From an uncultured Muribaculaceae bacterium (GTDB lineage: Bacteria; Bacteroidota; Bacteroidia; Bacteroidales; Muribaculaceae), in assembly GCA_910579185.1 (NCBI GenBank), contig CAJTTG010000002.1, forward strand, positions 279,335 through 343,334: 64,000 nucleotides of DNA. Direction: 5' to 3'. The notes beneath the pieces are model-generated. The model did not search any database and was not told the DNA's origin. It was given only the letters and a program-made list of their open reading frames with translations. Positions 1 to 8,878 of the stretch are shown in pieces. Numbering within the stretch: the first letter of the stretch is position 1; each line of letters starts with the position of its first letter. The position numbers were made by a program, and so were the translations under genes.

Positions 1-533
1 TCGCCATATTTCAGGTCGCCGCGAATTGGACATCCGATGGATGAGAGCTGTACACGGATCTGATGTTTACGGCCGGTTTCCAGATTGATTTCAAGAAGAT
101 GGTAGCGGTCCGATGATCCTATGAGCCTGTAGCTCAAAGCAGCCTCTTTCGCGCCGTCTTTAGGCATCGTATAGGCATACGATTTATTGTTGCGCTCTAT
201 TGACTTGATGAAATGAACAAGCCTTGCCTCAGGCTGTTCAGGCTTGTTGCGCACTATTGCCCGGTAAGTTTTTTTGACCTTACCGTCCCTGAACATCTCG
301 TTGAGCCTCGACAGAGCCTTCGATGTTTTCGCGAAAACCACCAGACCCCACACCGGGCGGTCGAGCCGATGGACAACGCCGCAGAACACATTGCCAGGCT
401 TGGAGTATTTCTCCTTTATATAATTGCGAACGGTCTCTACAAGAGGCTCGTCGCCGGTCTTGTCGCCCTGGACAATCTCGCCGGGGCGCTTGTTGACAAT
501 TATTATATGATTATCCTCGTAGACTACTTCCAT
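1..533 (-). CDS. RluA-family 23S rRNA/tRNA pseudouridine synthase (3' part cut by window edge)
   Basis: The reverse strand from 533 encodes a protein starting MEVVYEDNHIIIVNKRPG, and it runs off the left edge. It contains GVVHRLDRPVWG, the RluA-family active-site motif HRLDR, whose Asp is the catalytic residue, around residue 60-70. Further on, a segment reading TGRKHQIRVQL matches the conserved later motif of these enzymes. About 177 residues are visible out of the usual 220-300. The enzyme isomerises uridine to pseudouridine in structured RNA in the cytoplasm. The specific target cannot be read from the sequence. It is transcribed away from the neighbouring tRNA and belongs to the host, not the prophage. 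Confidence 0.9.
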   Translation of the reverse strand, partial: MEVVYEDNHIIIVNKRPGEIVQGDKTGDEPLVETVRNYIKEKYSKPGNVFCGVVHRLDRPVWGLVVFAKTSKALSRLNEMFRDGKVKKTYRAIVRNKPEQPEARLVHFIKSIERNNKSYAYTMPKDGAKEAALSYRLIGSSDRYHLLEINLETGRKHQIRVQLSSIGCPIRGDLKYG

Positions 534-742
534 TTTATTCTCTGGACAAGGGTGTCAGAACCTCGAGACACCATTATGTATGGATTAAATATCCACAAAG
601 ATAATCAATTCATTGAAATCAGACAACAAAACCGTTTGATCCATCATGTGGATCGGCAACAAGGATTCATTCAATGGAAACCGCCGATTGGATGATTCAT
701 AATTAAAAAACAGAATATTTTTCAAACAAAAACAATAAAAAA

Positions 743-774
743 TTTGCAAACCATCCAATAAAGCATTAACTTTG
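743..774 (+). promoter_or_regulatory. Bacteroidota promoter for the tRNA
   Basis: TTTG at 743-746 and TAACTTTG at 767-774 are separated by 20 bp. This is the standard Bacteroidota -33/-7 arrangement and it ends 37 bp before the tRNA. Confidence 0.75.
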
Positions 775-811
775 CACTCGCTTTAACGGATCAACAAGAC
801 CCAAAGAAGCC

Positions 812-885
812 GGTCCTATAGCTCAGTTGGTTAGAGCACCTGACTCATAATCAGGGAGTCCTTGGTTCAAGCCCAAGTGGGACCA
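812..885 (+). tRNA. tRNA-Met (anticodon CAT; could be tRNA-Ile2 with lysidine)
   Basis: The 74 bases fold as a tRNA. The acceptor arms GGTCCTA/TGGGACC pair with one G-T pair, the D arm holds AGCTCAGTTGGTTAGAGC, the anticodon loop is CTCATAA (anticodon CAT), and the T arm is TTGGTTCAAGCCCAA. CCA is not encoded. The 3' half from 844 is the attL copy of the prophage attachment core, so the phage supplies the 3' end and the gene stays intact after integration. Anticodon CAT cannot by itself separate elongator Met from Ile2. Confidence 0.93.
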
Positions 886-886
886 C
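844..886 (+). repeat. attL core (43-bp direct repeat)
   Basis: It is identical to 44955-44997. It starts in the anticodon stem of the tRNA and ends one base after the discriminator. The left copy is joined to the intact tRNA 5' half. Confidence 0.93.
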
Positions 887-893
887 AATCCTT

Positions 894-938
894 AAAACGC
901 TGATTATAGGCACAATAAATAGCCTTAATCAGCGTTTT
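894..938 (+). terminator. tRNA terminator supplied by the prophage
   Basis: A perfect 13-bp stem (AAAACGCTGATTA at 894-906 with TAATCAGCGTTTT at 926-938) is followed by ATTGTTGTTT. It lies just inside the element, so the prophage brings its own terminator for the restored tRNA. The original host terminator is displaced to 45010. Confidence 0.8.
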
Positions 939-999
939 ATTGTTGTTTAGCGGCCAAAAACAGCTTAAAAAAAAGAGGTAAAATGCACAAAAATGCTGA

Positions 1000-1067
1000 A
1001 CCTTGCACAAAGAAGATGACGTTACCTTGTACATTACCTTGTACATGGTTTGTGCAAGGTACAAGGT
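1000..1067. promoter_or_regulatory. Arm-type integrase binding sites, left end (five copies)
   Basis: ACCTTGCACA lies at 1000-1009 and ACCTTGTACA at 1024-1033 and 1036-1045. The same word is inverted at 1051-1060 (TGTGCAAGGT) and 1058-1067 (GGTACAAGGT). Matching words sit beside attR at 44872-44893. Position between the core site and the integrase and presence at both ends fit arm sites of a tyrosine recombinase. Binding itself is inferred. Confidence 0.65.
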
Positions 1068-1097
1068 GCAGCATCGAGTGTTCCTCGCATTTTAAGT

Positions 1098-2489
1098 ATG
1101 GCAAGCACAAAGTTTTATTTAGATTGCCGTCGCTCAAAACCGGGTGTGCCCTCGGTTATGAAAATAGCGATTGGGCATGGAAACAAGACGAGTTACATTT
1201 CACTTGAGGTGAAATTGCTCCCGACTCAATGGGACGCAGTAAGAGGCAAAATCCTCAATCACCCGGAAAAGCAAGTCCTTAATGCGTATATTTATGAAGT
1301 GAAGCAGATTGTTGATGCTCACATCATAAATCTCACACGAGAGGGTCGCATCAAGGATATGTCAGCAAATGACATACGCGACAGTATTCTTGCCGAATTG
1401 AACCCCGAAAAGGAGGAAAAGGTCGATGAGTCGCTTTTCAAGGTGCGTTTTCTGAAATTCATCGAAACAAAGAAAGCAAGCACCAAGGAAACATATATGC
1501 ACACTCTCAATCGAGTAAAGGCTTATGTAGGCGACGCTATCGAAACACTCCGCTTTGAGGACATCACGCTTGACTGGCTCAATAGCTTCAACATCTTCAT
1601 GGCGCAGACATCACCGAGTGTTAATGCCCGTAACCTGCACTTTCGTAATCTCCGCGCTGTGTTTAACAACGCGATAGAGAACGAGGTCACTTCACACTAT
1701 CCGTTCCGCAAGTTCAAGATTAAGGCGGTTGAAACGGCCAAAAGGTCGTTGACCGTAGAGGAACTGCGCCGCCTTTTCTTCTTTAACTGTGAGGAACACG
1801 CGGAGAAATATGTGGGAATGTTTAAGCTGTCTTTCTTCCTTATGGGGGTTAATATGATTGACCTTGCCAACTTAAAGGAAATGAAGAATGGACGCTTGGA
1901 TTTCAACCGAGCAAAAACAGGCCACCTTTACTCAATTAAGGTAGAGCCGGAAGCAATGGAGCTTTTCGACAAGTATAGCGGCGAGAATTACCTGCTGTTC
2001 ATTCTCGATCACTGGACTAACGATGAGTTTTTCCGTCGCAAAATGAACAAGGAACTACAAAAGGTAGGGCCTATGCAGAGGAAGCCCGGACGCGGTGGCA
2101 AAAAAGAGTATCAACCGTTGTTTCCGATGCTCACAAGCTATTGGGCCAGACATTCATGGGCTACAATAGCTTCCGAATTGGATATTGCCAACGAAACAAT
2201 CGCGGAAGCCCTCGGACATGAATATGGCAACCGCATTACGAATATTTATATTCGTAAAAATCAGAAAAAGGTTGACATCGCCAACAGAAAGGTGCTTGAC
2301 TGGGTTCTTTACGGAAAGATTGACGGAAAGATCGTAGTCAAGCCGGGAACGCCGGAGTTCTTCGGTCTTGACCGCAAAGAGGCTGTTGCCCTCGGCCTTG
2401 TCAAGGAAGAGCCGGGAGTTGAAAAGAAAAAGCGTGGCCGTCCGAGGAAGAACGCCACGCCGGAGGTTGAGGCGGAGGTTGCCGCTTAA
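1098..2489 (+). CDS. int: Tyrosine recombinase / phage integrase
   Basis: This 463-aa protein would catalyse integration and excision of the prophage at the tRNA. The order is an N-terminal arm-binding region, a SAM-like core-binding domain (about residues 110-200) and a catalytic domain. Visible catalytic residues are the Lys in RAKTG, the Arg of SYWARHSW (near 351), the His of ALGHEY and the nucleophile Tyr384 in NIYI. The first catalytic Arg is not present: the site reads MGVNMIDL (249-256), as in other Bacteroidota integrases. The C-terminal tail ends in an AT-hook (KRGRPRK, about 445). The start at 1098 (MASTKFYLDC) is chosen because upstream in-frame codons overlap the arm sites. Its stop overlaps that of the convergent neighbour. 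Confidence 0.93.
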   Translation: MASTKFYLDCRRSKPGVPSVMKIAIGHGNKTSYISLEVKLLPTQWDAVRGKILNHPEKQVLNAYIYEVKQIVDAHIINLTREGRIKDMSANDIRDSILAELNPEKEEKVDESLFKVRFLKFIETKKASTKETYMHTLNRVKAYVGDAIETLRFEDITLDWLNSFNIFMAQTSPSVNARNLHFRNLRAVFNNAIENEVTSHYPFRKFKIKAVETAKRSLTVEELRRLFFFNCEEHAEKYVGMFKLSFFLMGVNMIDLANLKEMKNGRLDFNRAKTGHLYSIKVEPEAMELFDKYSGENYLLFILDHWTNDEFFRRKMNKELQKVGPMQRKPGRGGKKEYQPLFPMLTSYWARHSWATIASELDIANETIAEALGHEYGNRITNIYIRKNQKKVDIANRKVLDWVLYGKIDGKIVVKPGTPEFFGLDRKEAVALGLVKEEPGVEKKKRGRPRKNATPEVEAEVAA

Positions 2490-4306
2490 TCCTTGACGGG
2501 GTAGAAGATGCCTTTTAGTAACTGCGACATTCCGTTTTCGGAGAACGTCGCGGTTATTTTTTCGCAGATGTAGCGTTTGCCCCGGATAAGGAACAGGGAG
2601 CGCACGTCGGGGATTGTATTGGAGAGGAACTTAAAGGTAGTCTTCATCTTCGGCTCGACGGTGTGGAACACTTTGCTGCGGCGTGTGAGGCGGTTGTTGA
2701 TGCGCAGGGAGAAGTGGACGTATGCGAAGTTGCTCCAATCATCGGCTATGGCTATATCATCGACATTCGGGTAAGGGAGGTGATTGCTGACAAAGTGATT
2801 GGCGCCGTCGTACCAGCCCACATATATGCGGTCGTAATATTCCGATTTCTTCTCTTTCTCACCTGCGGCGAGTGTCGAGTCGGAGATTGTTTTGAGAAAG
2901 GGGTGGTCGCTGTCGTCCTCGCTCGTTGTGTCGGTGTCCTCGTCGTAGCCGGAGAAAGAGAGGAACAGCACACGTCCATACTTTTCCTCGGTATCGTCTA
3001 TCCACGCCGGAACAAACTCTATTTCCTCGCTGTCGGCATCTTCTTCGTCATTGACTATGCGCCCACCAAACAGATTTACAGGTTGCAGACGGCAGGTATA
3101 GAGGTAATAAATCCGTATCAGCCCCGGGGAAAAGTCAATCTTCCGCTCGCGGCTAATGGTGCGTATCAGGAAGTAGGCGTCGCAGTCCTCGGCATAGAGC
3201 AGCTTGTCGATTTGGGCGTTGCGTCCGCGCTGCCCTCTCCAAGTGCGATAACCGCGATTGGCGGCAAGCAGCTCCGACATCGTCTTGTAGCGCACCACAC
3301 GGTTCTGCCACCCCTCGATAAACCAGTCGCAGCTGTAATACTTCCACATTTCGTGGTCGCAGTCCTTATAGACAAGGTTCTTCGCTTCGGAGTAGTCGCA
3401 GTCTTCTTCCTCGACCTTTACCTCGGTGGAGTGTTCCTCCACCACGTCGGCGATGCAGACGGTCGGCTTGTCTGCAAGCACCTCGTGGGTAAAGGCGAAA
3501 GTGATGCGCTTGCCCCGGTGGTCGAAGTCGAACTCACCCCCTAAAAACAGCTCCAACTTCTCGAAATATTCCTCGACCGTCCAGTGCGGCAGGGCGTTTG
3601 CGAAGCCCGGCATATACCACGCATGAGGGAGAGCGTTGCAGATAAGGAGGTATTTGTATTCCTCGTGTTCCTCCCATTTCGAGAAGTCGGGCGTGTAGCC
3701 CACGGCCTCGCAGATTTTCCGTGTGATGTGCAGCAGGTAGGGTTGCCACGACAGCCCCGTGGTCTTCTCGCTGTTCCATTCAAAATGCCCTCTCCCCTGC
3801 GCGGCATCATCTACGACATATTCGGCGAGATTTTGGATATTGCCGGAATAGTCGTTTACCCACGGCAGGGCCACGCATCGGTCGGAGTTTGAGGCCGGGT
3901 GCCAGGCGTTGGAGGGCGTTATCTGCGAGGTCGAGGTTGTCGGGGGTGCGCCGAGGTCGAGTTCGTTTATATACACCTTGTCGAAAGTCTTGTCGAAGTT
4001 CTGCTCGGAGCGCCCCTCCAAGAATTGCGTCTTGACCTCGGCCTCGGATATTTCGGTAATGGTGATAGAGCCGAACTTGTAGAAGCCACGGTCGCGTATC
4101 TCGCAGTCGAAAATCACCTTTTGCGCCGCCACATCGGCACGGTTGATGTGGCCGAAGATTGCAAGGTTCTCCGGGCAGTCTTTGAGCGGAAAGGTGATTG
4201 TCAGCGTGTAGCCGTCGCTGCCGCTGAACATACGGTTTTCGGAAACATACTCAAATGAAGTGCCTTGCTTCAAGGCCGCGAGCCTGTTGTTGACGTAGAT
4301 TTGCAT
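2486..4306 (-). CDS. Phage tail/baseplate-associated protein, function not recognised
   Basis: This is a 606-aa protein directly after the tape measure gene; its ATG overlaps the tape-measure stop (ATAATG), so the two are translationally coupled. It is rich in acidic and aromatic residues, has no signal peptide or membrane segment, and has a strongly acidic stretch near residues 400-490 (EEDADSEEIEF, DEDTDTTSEDDSD). Position after the tape measure is where tail hub or distal tail proteins are normally encoded. That role is inferred from position only. It is the last gene of the late operon and converges on the integrase with a 4-bp stop overlap. Confidence 0.75.
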   Translation of the reverse strand: MQIYVNNRLAALKQGTSFEYVSENRMFSGSDGYTLTITFPLKDCPENLAIFGHINRADVAAQKVIFDCEIRDRGFYKFGSITITEISEAEVKTQFLEGRSEQNFDKTFDKVYINELDLGAPPTTSTSQITPSNAWHPASNSDRCVALPWVNDYSGNIQNLAEYVVDDAAQGRGHFEWNSEKTTGLSWQPYLLHITRKICEAVGYTPDFSKWEEHEEYKYLLICNALPHAWYMPGFANALPHWTVEEYFEKLELFLGGEFDFDHRGKRITFAFTHEVLADKPTVCIADVVEEHSTEVKVEEEDCDYSEAKNLVYKDCDHEMWKYYSCDWFIEGWQNRVVRYKTMSELLAANRGYRTWRGQRGRNAQIDKLLYAEDCDAYFLIRTISRERKIDFSPGLIRIYYLYTCRLQPVNLFGGRIVNDEEDADSEEIEFVPAWIDDTEEKYGRVLFLSFSGYDEDTDTTSEDDSDHPFLKTISDSTLAAGEKEKKSEYYDRIYVGWYDGANHFVSNHLPYPNVDDIAIADDWSNFAYVHFSLRINNRLTRRSKVFHTVEPKMKTTFKFLSNTIPDVRSLFLIRGKRYICEKITATFSENGMSQLLKGIFYPVKD

Positions 4307-7300
4307 TATCGTTTTGATTTGGGTGATTTGTTCTTCATCAGTCGGTCGTATTCCTCCTGTGCCTTTTGTATGCCGTGATCGCCGCTGACGGTGTTCACGG
4401 TCACAAAAGGTTCGTTGAGCCGGGCGTCGAGGCGGTCGAGCACGGCCACAATTCTGCCGTCGCTCGCCGGGGCTTCCTGCGTGTAGGTGTTGTTCACTAT
4501 GGTTTGGGGTGCTGACTGCTGCGCGGCGATAACCGCCGGTGCGGTTATTGTCCTCGACACATCGGCTGCTGTGATAGAGCCGATGGTGTTGGTACGCTGC
4601 GCATAGTCCAGAGCCTCCAACAAAGGGCGGGTCCGGGGATTATTGACAAGTCGCTGCGAGGCGACCCATTCCCCTTTGTGAACGACACCTGCTTCCTCGT
4701 ACTTGCCACCGGGAGGCGTGAAGCCACCCTCGGCATATCCCTGCGCCTCCGATGCCTGTTGCTGCTTCTTGATAGTGGCGATTTGGATAGCACCTGCGGC
4801 CACGGCCATAGCCGCCGCGATAGGTGCGAGGATATAGCCGATTACGGGCACCTGCGCCGCCGAGCCGTAAGCGTTCAGGGCGTTGGTGGCAGTCTGCGCC
4901 ACGGCCTGTATCACCTGCATTGCGAACTGCTTACGCGAGGCATCGGACTTAATCTTGGCTATCTCCTTTTCCTTGTCTTTCTCGGCTTTCTTGACCTTGT
5001 AGGAGTTGCCCTCCGCAAGCTCAATCTCGCGGTCGTACTTCTTTTCAGCCTTTGCGACTTCAAGGTCGGCCTCTGCTTGCATATACTCCGACATCTGCTG
5101 CATACCTGCGGCCATAACAGCGAACACCGATTGGGCGAGAGCGGCAAGGCGTGTGGCCCAGTTGCCGCCGTCTTCCTCGGTGGCATCAAAGAAATTCTTC
5201 CACGCCTCGTAAATGTCGAGAAGTTGGTTTGTCTGCGTCGAGCCGAACTTGCGGACGGCATCGAGCGACTTCTTGTTGTATGCCCTCTCGATGCGCTCCT
5301 TTGCGTCCTCGTACTGCTTCTTGTCGAGTATGCCCTGGTCGTAGAGCGACTTCACCACATCAAGGTCGCGCTTCATCGCCACGGCCTGACGGTCGGCAGA
5401 TCCCTCCGAGGGTTTTGCCGACTCCGGCAGGTATTCCCCGGCATACTTCTTTTTCAAGTCGCGCTGCGCTTGCAGATACTCCTTGTAGGAGATAAGCCCC
5501 CGGTCGTATGCTTCGAGCAACAAGTCCATTTCGAGGGCATAGCGTTGCCCGGCCTCGCGGTATTCATACTGCTTGCGCCATTCGGCCACACGCTGGGCGA
5601 GCAATTTCTGACGGCGCAGTTGCTCCGCAGCCTCGGCCTGTTCAATCTGCACCTTGTAGCCATGCCATTCCTCCGAAGCCTCGTTATAGGCGGCTTGCAT
5701 CTGTTTGAGGTACTTGATGCGGATATCGAAAAGCCGCTGCTGCAAGGCTTCCTCCTTTTGGTACAGCTCACTGCCGGGCGTGTAAAAATCCATTTGCGCG
5801 TCCGTTTCCTCGGTCTGCTGCATACGCTTCGCCTCGTCGACTTTGAGGGCTGCATTGCGTTTGAGCCATGCGGCCTGCATTTCCTCTTTCTTTTTGAGCA
5901 GTTCCTGATAGTCCTCGTCCTCGGTGAGGTTGAAGCGTTTATAGACAGCCTCGCGGTCTTCGTAATACTTGACTTCGAGATTGTATTTGTCGAGAAGGAA
6001 TTGCGACCACGGCTTCAACCCTGCGGAATAGTCGGAGATATTCTGCGCGGCAGCCGCCTCCCAGTCGCCCTTGGTGGCGTTGATAGCATCGCGGAAGTCC
6101 TTACGGGCCTTGACCTGCGCCCTGCGCTCGGCGGCTTCCCTCGCCTTTCGGTCTTTCTCCGAGTCATAGGGGGTGAAGTCGTCGAGGTTGAAGTCGGGAT
6201 TACCGCCCACAACCTCCGGCGTCGGGCTTTCGAGTACCGCCAGCCGGGCGCGTGCCTCGTCGAGGAAGTCGCGCAGCTCCGCTGCCGACACATCGCGCAC
6301 CGTGGGGTTTGGCTCGTTCAGTCCGAGAATTATGCGCCCTCCGCGGTTGGCATCGACATTCGCCTCGTTGTCACGGATAAAGCGGCGCAGTTCCGCCTCG
6401 GTATATGTGGCGAGCGGATTGCCGTTGCGCTCTATGTCCTTGATTTCCTCCATAGTGACATTATACTCGGTCTGCCCGGCTATCATTTCATTCACGATGT
6501 TCACCGGGTGCGTCGCCATACCTTTCTGCTGCCATGTATTGCCCTTGATTGCTTGCAGCTCGTTCACAAGGTCTTGCGAGAGCGTGCCCGTGGTCTGCAA
6601 CTGATACACCACCTGATTTGTGATGCGGACGGCGTCGCGCAGGGATTTGCCCTCGTCGATAAGCGACTCCTGCAACTTCTTCGCCCATTCCTTGAAAGAG
6701 TCGCGGTATGTTTCGTCGGCGGTTTCACGGGCAACCTGTATCGACCGCTCCCTGGCGGCGATACGGGCAGCGGCGGCGAGGCGTTTGTACGCCTCGGCAA
6801 GGTTCGTGATTTCTCCGCGCTCGTCGATAAGCCCTTTGAGATATTTGCCGTACTGCTTGATGATTTCGTCCTTGACCTCCTTGTATGCCTTTGTGCCTTT
6901 CTTGGCCGCTTCGAGCCGCCCCATGAGCGTGTCTATGGTCTTCATTTCCTTGTGCAGCTCCTCCGAGAAATTGGCGGCGGTGTTCCTGGCCTCGCGCATC
7001 TTCTTTGTATATTCCGAAGTGCGGTCGCACAGCGCCTTGATTGCGATTGCGACAGAGGCGAGCACCGAAAGGATCAGCCCGAAAGGGTTGGCCTTTACCA
7101 CGGTGTTGAGTATGCGCATGGCGTGTGTGGCCGCGCCCACGCCCTGCGTGAAAGCGATAACGGCGATGCGCCCGAGGATAATTGCCGTGCGGTATGCCAC
7201 CATAGCTGCCTTGCCGACAGCGACAACGGCGTTCCACGCCACGGTGGCCGTCTTGACAAGCACAATCCACCCGTAATAGGCTGCGATGACGGTAACGACA

Positions 7301-8814
7301 TTGGCGATAGCCTTGCGGTGTGCGATGATGAACGACACAAGGGTATTGAGCACACGGAGGAACACCGACGATGAAGTATATATGTGCTTCATCAGCGGAT
7401 AGAGCTTTTCTCCGAGTTCGATTGCAAGCTCCGACACACGCTTACGCGCCTTGTCGATAGATGCTTGCACGGTGTTGTTGAAAATGGCGTATTCGTTGGA
7501 GGCCGATGTGCCCTCGCGGAACGCTTCGGCAGCCTCGCCCATTTGCCAACGGAGGAAGTCGAGGTGGGAGGAAAGGTTGGAGAGCACCGACGACACACGG
7601 GCGCCGTCGAGTCCGAGGTCTTGGAACAGCGGCGACAGGACGGCCAGAGCCTTGTCCTCGCCCAGTTTGCCGAGGGCTTCGAGGAACATCATCACGCCCT
7701 GCGTGGTGCTTTTATTGAGTGTTTCAATAAAAGTGTTCGTTTCCAGCCCTACCTTTTTCGCCATTTCGGCAGGTTTCTTGAACAGCTCCATAATGGTACG
7801 CTGCAATGCCGTGGCCGACATTTCCACCTTTTGGCCGTGCGCGTCGAGCGTAGCGGCAAAAGCCATAATCTCGGGGATAGTCATTTTGGCGGTCGAACCG
7901 ATACCGGCCATACGTTGCGCGAACTCCACGATAAAAGGCTTGGCTGCGGTGCAGTTCTGCGAGAGGTGGTTGACCGTCGAGCCGATTTTGAGCATCGAGT
8001 CACGCACACCATACATCTGCTCCATACCGAAGATGTTAGACAGCTTGGCAATGGTCTGCGTGGCCCCCTCTCCGAGGTCGACGAGCGCCACGTTGATAAT
8101 CGACGCGGCCTCGACATACTCGCGGACGGAGGCGACAGTATTGTAGCCGAGTCGTCCGCCTTCCTGGGCGAGCAGGTTCAGCTGCTCACGGGCAAGACGG
8201 GTGTCCATGCCCTTGAAGATCTCGTTGAGTTCTTCAACCTCGGCGGCGGTCATACGGGTGTACTTTATGGTGTTAGCCATAGTTTCCTCGATGTCCGAAT
8301 ACGACTGCACCGCCTTACGTCCGGCCATAATAAGCCCCGTGACGGCGGCGGCAACGGCCATTATGGCTGTCTGCGCCGAGTTGAGCCACCCGTTGAAGCG
8401 TTGCCAAAGGGTCTTTTGTGTGGCGAGAGTGGCGTTTACCTTTTGGAGTTCCGCTTTGAGCATACGGATTTTAGCGACGTGCGCATCCCAAGCGGCGGTG
8501 CCTCGCTGCAATCCGTTGAGTTGCTGTTGGAGTTGTCGCAGTGCTGTGTTGAGCTGCTTTGGAGTGGCCTTGTTGAGCCGCAGAAGCACCTGCTCGGCAG
8601 TCGAGGCGGTGCCTTTCAACTGCTCCATAGCCTTACGGGTGGAGTTCAGCTCGCGCTGCAACTTCTTCATCGTGGCCTTGTCACCCGCAACAGCGGCTTT
8701 CGCTATCCCGTTTTCCAGACGTTTCGCGTCCTTTTCGAGCTGGGATAGCATCTTTTGAGCCTGTTTGCCGTTGACGGTGAGTATTACGTTGGCGGAGGTG
8801 GAATAATTTGCCAT
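4306..8814 (-). CDS. Tail tape measure protein
   Basis: At 1502 aa this is the largest protein in the element. Residues 1-130 are coiled coil (KQAQKMLSQLEKDAKRLE onward). Residues about 160-450 resemble the TP901-type tape-measure core (SDIEETMANTIKYTRMTAAEVEELN). Hydrophobic helices follow at about 480-590 (LVSFIIAHRKAIANVVTVIAAYYGWIV and further), with long charged coiled coils at 590-1300. The C-terminal quarter has a small-residue membrane-like stretch (YILAPIAAAMAVAAGAIQIA). In tailed phages this protein sets tail length and enters the cell envelope with the DNA. It is driven by its own late promoter at 8844-8878. Confidence 0.92.
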   Translation of the reverse strand: MANYSTSANVILTVNGKQAQKMLSQLEKDAKRLENGIAKAAVAGDKATMKKLQRELNSTRKAMEQLKGTASTAEQVLLRLNKATPKQLNTALRQLQQQLNGLQRGTAAWDAHVAKIRMLKAELQKVNATLATQKTLWQRFNGWLNSAQTAIMAVAAAVTGLIMAGRKAVQSYSDIEETMANTIKYTRMTAAEVEELNEIFKGMDTRLAREQLNLLAQEGGRLGYNTVASVREYVEAASIINVALVDLGEGATQTIAKLSNIFGMEQMYGVRDSMLKIGSTVNHLSQNCTAAKPFIVEFAQRMAGIGSTAKMTIPEIMAFAATLDAHGQKVEMSATALQRTIMELFKKPAEMAKKVGLETNTFIETLNKSTTQGVMMFLEALGKLGEDKALAVLSPLFQDLGLDGARVSSVLSNLSSHLDFLRWQMGEAAEAFREGTSASNEYAIFNNTVQASIDKARKRVSELAIELGEKLYPLMKHIYTSSSVFLRVLNTLVSFIIAHRKAIANVVTVIAAYYGWIVLVKTATVAWNAVVAVGKAAMVAYRTAIILGRIAVIAFTQGVGAATHAMRILNTVVKANPFGLILSVLASVAIAIKALCDRTSEYTKKMREARNTAANFSEELHKEMKTIDTLMGRLEAAKKGTKAYKEVKDEIIKQYGKYLKGLIDERGEITNLAEAYKRLAAAARIAARERSIQVARETADETYRDSFKEWAKKLQESLIDEGKSLRDAVRITNQVVYQLQTTGTLSQDLVNELQAIKGNTWQQKGMATHPVNIVNEMIAGQTEYNVTMEEIKDIERNGNPLATYTEAELRRFIRDNEANVDANRGGRIILGLNEPNPTVRDVSAAELRDFLDEARARLAVLESPTPEVVGGNPDFNLDDFTPYDSEKDRKAREAAERRAQVKARKDFRDAINATKGDWEAAAAQNISDYSAGLKPWSQFLLDKYNLEVKYYEDREAVYKRFNLTEDEDYQELLKKKEEMQAAWLKRNAALKVDEAKRMQQTEETDAQMDFYTPGSELYQKEEALQQRLFDIRIKYLKQMQAAYNEASEEWHGYKVQIEQAEAAEQLRRQKLLAQRVAEWRKQYEYREAGQRYALEMDLLLEAYDRGLISYKEYLQAQRDLKKKYAGEYLPESAKPSEGSADRQAVAMKRDLDVVKSLYDQGILDKKQYEDAKERIERAYNKKSLDAVRKFGSTQTNQLLDIYEAWKNFFDATEEDGGNWATRLAALAQSVFAVMAAGMQQMSEYMQAEADLEVAKAEKKYDREIELAEGNSYKVKKAEKDKEKEIAKIKSDASRKQFAMQVIQAVAQTATNALNAYGSAAQVPVIGYILAPIAAAMAVAAGAIQIATIKKQQQASEAQGYAEGGFTPPGGKYEEAGVVHKGEWVASQRLVNNPRTRPLLEALDYAQRTNTIGSITAADVSRTITAPAVIAAQQSAPQTIVNNTYTQEAPASDGRIVAVLDRLDARLNEPFVTVNTVSGDHGIQKAQEEYDRLMKNKSPKSKR

Positions 8815-8843
8815 TTGAAAACTGAAATTGGGAGTTGTACCTG

Positions 8844-8878
8844 CAAATTTCAGCCGTCTTTATCGAGGGCGAAAAGAC
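8844..8878 (-). promoter_or_regulatory. Phage late promoter 1 (tape measure operon)
   Basis: On the minus strand GTCTTTTC (8878-8871) is followed after exactly 19 bp by GAAATTTG (8851-8844), the weakest of the six -7 boxes. The start codon is 30 bp further on. The GTCTTTTC box also lies in an 8-bp stem (CCGTCTTT/AAAGACGG). Confidence 0.65.

Noticed and set aside
4678..7374. Plus-strand frame of 898 codons opposite the tape measure gene
   Set aside because: It is the shadow of a GC-rich real gene; the minus frame has the coiled coils and TP901-type core and its late promoter.
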